Shown: one piece after another, positions 59,547 through 64,000 of the stretch
Position numbering within the stretch: the stretch's first letter is position 1
How the letters are laid out: each line of letters starts with the position of its first letter
From: Stomorhina lunata
Taxonomy: Eukaryota > Arthropoda > Insecta > Diptera > Rhiniidae
Direction of reading: 5' to 3'
DNA length: 64,000 nt
Assembly (NCBI GenBank): GCA_933228675.1
Contig: OW121744.1
Coordinates: forward strand, 24,454,640-24,518,639
Notes under the pieces: generated by a model
Database searches by the model: none
What the model was told of the DNA's origin: nothing
What the model saw: only the letters and a program-made list of their open reading frames with translations
Translations under genes and position numbers: made by a program

Positions 59547-60069
59547 ACAATGTTTCATATCCGGCAATGGTTATTATGGCTTATACGATTCATGTTTACA
59601 AAAGACTTATCTGGGAAAATTATTAGCAAATTAACTTTAGATTTGTTAGCATTTTTGTGATCTTCTGGGTATTTAAGTGACTTTTGTGGGTTAGTTAAAG
59701 GTATGAGCGGATTCCAACAAAATTTGTAACACTTATTTTGGCTACTGAAGAATGTTCCGAATAAAATTAGCATTTACTATTTCCTAGATATGTTTTAAAT
59801 GCCATTAAAGATTAGGAAGTAAAGGACTAAAGTAAATTGGTATAGCAAAAGAAGTCGAGCAACTTTTTCGAAGAGCGCCTTACACATCTATCAGAAAGGC
59901 AGCTCGTGTAGTTCTTCTGTTATCCTTGACTCCCAGTGGAGTATGGGGCCTCAAATTATAGCTCGTGTGGTTAAAAGCTTTAAAACATTTGTGCATGGAG
60001 AAAGTTCCAGATCGCACTTAAACGAGCGAAAAAAATTGAGTTAAATTTTGTAAAAAAAACAAGAAAGTG
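59547..60069. other. Intergenic, no gene seen
   Basis: 59920-59990 contains TTATCCTTGACTCCCAGTGG and nearby bases similar to 45380-45410, perhaps a shared transposon 3' region. Confidence 0.4.
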
Positions 60070-60400
60070 TTTTATGAACCCTTCATCCTTGTCAATCTTC
60101 CATAGCACTAAGGAGCCGAGTACCGTTCGGGGTTTTCGCATACACGACTCGAGCTTAAGTAAAATTTTCTACGATGAGATAAGAAAACAATATTGTTATA
60201 CTTATATCGGTCCATATTTGAACATACAATATCTGCTGTCAAAAATCACTTAAATGCGACAAAAATCACAGAATTGCTCGTAAATCTAAAGATAACAGTT
60301 TTATAAACATAAAACTTATTTGCACACATCATTTTTGTGTATATGTTAAGTCTTAAGAAAATTTTTGGATGGTGATAAAATTTAACTTTTACCGCCGCAC
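60070..60400 (-). repeat. Dispersed repeat family, inverted copy
   Basis: The reverse complement matches 21840-21940: AAGTGATTTTTG, ATCTTTAGATTT and TGTGTGCAAA occur in the same order. Same family as 15420-15790 and 21620-22330. Confidence 0.65.
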
Positions 60401-61529
60401 TGGTTCCTCAAAATTTATAAATTTAAATAACGAATTAATTATCGATTAACTGAGGACAAATGAGTGTTGACTATAGGAAGAAAAATTTGTTTTATCTCAG
60501 CCAAGCGAATCGTCAAAAACTTAAATGAAATTGAAAACTTTATTAAGCCATTTATTGTGTGAATTCTAATTATAAATCAATAAATCGATCAAAGTCAAAT
60601 TTTGTTAAATTATGTAAATGATCTAATTTTTTTCTAAATTTGATTTTAACACAACATAGCTAAAGACTTTAAAATAGTTAAATTTAATTTTTAAGAATAA
60701 TATTTCAATATCCAACAGTTGTACGGCATCATATGCTCATTCATGACCGTTAATATTTTCCCACATTCTATAAGTGGATGCATTTTACATACATATTTAT
60801 TTATACAATATTTATTTAATACTTATTCATTGCCACAATTAAAAACGAACTATATAAACCAAATATCTATAGAAAAATATGAAATATACGTGAAATTATT
60901 TGTTGTAGCCAGGCGAGTAATCATGAAATGAATGAAAAGGGAAGACTACATATCGGTAGGTGATGTATGGCGATGAATGGTGTACATTTCACTGACGTAC
61001 ATGTTCATGAGTATTTTTTTTCCTATAAGTGTACTTATTTGTATTTTATTTTTGATTTAATGGCGTATGTCTAAAGTCTAAATGGTGACATGTTTATTTT
61101 AGCCATGAAATACTAAACTTATATAATATATAAACATGTGGATATGAAGGTACGTACCTACCTAGAAAGTTATAGATAAAATTATTGTTTAGATATTAAA
61201 AAAATAATATTTAACAGTGGAAAACGATTTGTATTTCACTTTCGCAAAACTAATTTTCGTTTTAAAAACTTTGATTATATTATTAAAGATTCCAAGCATA
61301 AGTGATCAAAACCAATGAAATTAGAAGATTAAAGGGTCGGGATAATAACTAGAGAGCTAGAAAAATATGATCGAGTTTTTATAAAAGCCAGCTTAGTTCA
61401 GCTATGAAGCCCACAACATCAGTGAGTTTGTACAATTTTGGCCATGTAGACCTAGATATTTCGCAGATTGTCATACTATACCGGGTTTTTGTTGTTTCCT
61501 CACTGAACCAGGATCTAATATCTATATAG
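60401..61529. other. AT-rich intergenic, no gene seen
   Basis: No supported feature. The frame at 60719-60931 lacks any domain. Confidence 0.5.
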
Positions 61530-61830
61530 AAGTTCTAGTCTCGAGCCTTGTCTTGTGCCTTCATCGACAATTTCTGGCCGATAATAAGAGTTTCCTCTCA
61601 TTTTCATCCATTCTCACAATATGTCCTAACCAACACAGCCGCTCTTGCTGTATGCGTTTCTTTATGTCAATGTCAGAGTATAACTCATACAACTCATGAT
61701 TCATTCGATATCGATATTCATTGTTGGTGCAGGGTCCAAAGATTTTTCGTAGAATCTTTCTATCAAAAACTCCAAGAATAGCTTCTTCTGCCTGTTCAAG
61801 TGTCCTGTTTCCATACCCTATACCAATGTT
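61530..61830 (-). repeat. LINE reverse transcriptase C-terminal fragment
   Basis: The minus strand reads NEYRYRMNHELYELYSD then RIQQERLCWLGHIVRMDEN, conserved text downstream of the reverse transcriptase core in CR1/Jockey-like insect elements. The fragment lacks the RT core. It directly abuts a second copy at 61835. Confidence 0.8.
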
Positions 61831-61834
61831 CGAT

Positions 61835-62215
61835 AAAGCTATATCCGTCTGTACTTACTTAAATGTATATGTATTTAGAACCTGTCAAGGTCAAAGGACG
61901 AACACATTTTATTATATTTCATGCGTTTTGATCTTCTGCGCATATTCTTTAATTTCGTAGGTCAATCTTTAAAAGATTTTCCTCTTCTTGGTCTTTCCAT
62001 CGAATTTTCGGACAAATTTCGAAATTTTCTCTTCTACGCGTTCCTTCGGGATCGCGGATTAGAACACTGTTTTTGCTGGAGTATTTTCGCCCATTCGCAC
62101 AACATGTTCTAGCCAATAGTATAACCCATACAGATCATGGTTCATTTGATGTCGATATTCATTGATGACGCAAACTGGTGCAAAGATTTTTCGTAGACCG
62201 ATCATTTCTAACTAG
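61835..62215 (-). repeat. LINE reverse transcriptase C-terminal fragment, second copy
   Basis: The minus strand reads NEYRHQMNHDLYG, a decayed part, HVVRMGENTPAKTVF, and IRWKDQEEENLL, then the CTTTGACCTTGACAGGTTCT 3' region. It matches the adjacent copy at 61530-61830 over the NEYR...RMxEN part and extends further 3'. Confidence 0.8.
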
Positions 62216-63429
62216 TTTGGATGCTTTCTGCTTGTAGGGCTTTACAAGCAGCCTAACTGTCAACGTAGATGGTCACCTAACAGTTGTCAGTTATGTTTTA
62301 TAGAATTGGCTAGATAGACTCTTTATGCGTTGCAAAAAGACTCCAGAGCAGAGCCCGATATTCATCTTTGAAACATAAAATCGAATTGCCCTGAAAGAAC
62401 GATGTACGACATTTCCTTTTCGATCTTTCAGAATTTTCGACTTCCGGTACCGAACTAAACAGCTATTCCTAGACTAAGTTATCCGTTAGAGGTAACCCCA
62501 ACTCAAAGCTCTGAAGTTTAAAGTACTGGTGTGTTCTATCTGTCTGTATTTGAGTATATCGGCAGACTTATAGTTTGCCACTTCCTCCGGTCTTAGTCCC
62601 CACACTTTTTCTGCCGAACTTTACTTTGATTTAAAGCTTTGTAAGGGCAGACAGCTAGAAGGACAGGCGGATGGATATCTTGATTCTGGTTTGATCCGAA
62701 TATTTAAAGATGGATGTGTATGAAAAATATGAAGCTACAAAATTGCTAGCCTGACATTTGTTTAACAAAAGCTCATTTCAAATTTTAAATCTATATTTCC
62801 AAATACTATAAAAAACATTAAGTTGAAGAATTGCAAAACCGATATCTCTTTAAGAAGAGCTGATTTATATGGCATATTTGGATTGACAGGACCAAATACT
62901 ATAGACGTGGAATGTTCGTACTACTTTTTATTTGTAACAACTTTTTTGTTTACAAAAGATAAGTTCCCACACATGTAATTTAAATTTTTCTTTTAGGAAA
63001 ATCTTATGATTCATTTTCAAAACTAAATTGTAATCAGTTTCCGGTATTTTATATAATTTTTTATGTTTTGAATGACTTTGCTGATAGCAAACAATCGTAC
63101 AGACATTCATAATGATAAAAAAAGTAAAAAATTAGATAATCTAAGAATGTAAATGTACATTTTCGAGTACACTGAAAGAATATTAAGATTTTTTTATAAA
63201 AAATATTTTTCTTTAAACAAATCTACTTTTTTATAAAAATCAAAAAGTATTATATTAAAGAATTACAGCTATCTAACAAAATTACTAATAACAAACAACA
63301 TTTTTTTTTTGTAAAGTTGTTATATTAATTATTGGATATACAAGTTAATAATTTTGATTCTGTTGCTTAAAAAATGCATGAGTTAATACATCATTCAAAG
63401 TATGGTCAGTCGTAAGCCAAAACATTTCC
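62216..63429. other. Intergenic, no gene seen
   Basis: No supported gene; 62220-62650 is less AT-rich and may be further transposon debris that I cannot classify. Confidence 0.45.
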
Positions 63430-63910
63430 CATCTTTCTGGAAGCATATGGATTCCGCGGCAAAAGAACTGCTCAGTTCTTATTTAGTTAATAAATTAATC
63501 AAGCCACTTTCTGATATCCTCTTCTAAAGTGAAGCTTATTCCAGTTAGGGCGTTCTTCGATCGAAACAAATGGTAGTCAGAAGACCATGTCTTGTCTATA
63601 AGTCGACTTCCCATTCTCTGCTTTGAAAATTGTTTTTGACTGGCGTTGCAACACGTTGCCGAGCGTTGGCATGGTGAAAGATAATATACTCGTGTCTGGT
63701 CGAATATTCTGGCCTTTTTTCTTGATAACTTTATAAAAACCAATCAATATTATGTTCGCTTTTTGCTTTGGATATGGAACACCAAGCTTCCTCAGCTTCC
63801 AACTGAATTGGCATATCGTTGAAGACATATGGCTCTATATGTTTTTATTAATGTTAAATTTTTTCTTTTTTCCATTTTAAATGCACGCAGATATCACAAT
63901 GCAGCCCCCA
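63430..63910 (-). pseudogene. mariner transposase, C-terminal part, decayed
   Basis: The minus strand carries FHHANARQRVATPVKNNFQS (the HDNARPH catalytic-Asp region, with Asp replaced by Ala) and, after a frame change, SSDYHLFRSKNALTGISF then EDIRKWLD, the standard end of mariner transposases. At least three frames are used and a catalytic residue is lost. Upstream sequence to about 63910 is probably the same gene but too decayed to read. Confidence 0.85.
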
Positions 63911-64000
63911 TCGTGCTTTACGGTCTTTTTGGAGAACCAAGTTGTAAATTCTTAGCATTAATGACGATAAATACAATTGTCTTTAGTATAGGTCCTCTGT

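Overview
This is an AT-rich animal nuclear window. Genes with spliced introns, a 59-base intron, an Sm-protein gene, an antizyme gene with its +1 frameshift site, and abundant Tc1/mariner, LINE and Gypsy sequence point to a higher fly (Diptera, most likely a calyptrate such as a blow fly or muscid). The species call is inference; nothing in the window names it.

Three host genes can be supported. At the left end are two genes in divergent orientation. One is ornithine decarboxylase antizyme (Drosophila gutfeeling, minus strand, 429-1513), including the UCC-UGA-U +1 frameshift site at 1341-1347. The other is the spliceosomal core protein SmD3 (plus strand, 2576-3087, two exons). In the middle (29385-41787, plus strand) is a six-exon gene encoding about 1605 residues. 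I read it as a probable three rows (thr) ortholog, the large helical subunit of the split fly separase. All its introns are phase 0.

The rest is repeats and transposon remains. From 3.6 to 29 kb there are decayed Tc1/mariner transposases, LINE pieces, at least six compact inverted-repeat (MITE-like) elements, and one transposon-derived DDE/RNase H-like gene on the minus strand (24888-26891) that keeps a 5' intron but has two frameshifts. Arrays of a 28-30 bp AT-rich minisatellite occur at 12.4-13.9 kb, in thr intron 3 (29-bp palindromic unit, about 64 copies), in thr intron 5 (30-bp unit with a ~1.37-kb duplicated block), and just downstream of thr (41.97-56.24 kb). All share a TATAGAAAATTTTT-like core and lie in the same orientation.

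The downstream array is split by a complete 11.9-kb Ty3/Gypsy retrotransposon (42850-54731, minus strand). It has near-identical 2155/2156-bp LTRs, a 4-bp AATT target duplication, intact gag and pol in a -1 frameshift relation, and a non-autonomous Helitron nested between pol and the 3' LTR. From 56 to 64 kb there are only LINE 3' fragments, a tRNA-derived SINE, a mariner pseudogene and otherwise featureless AT-rich DNA.
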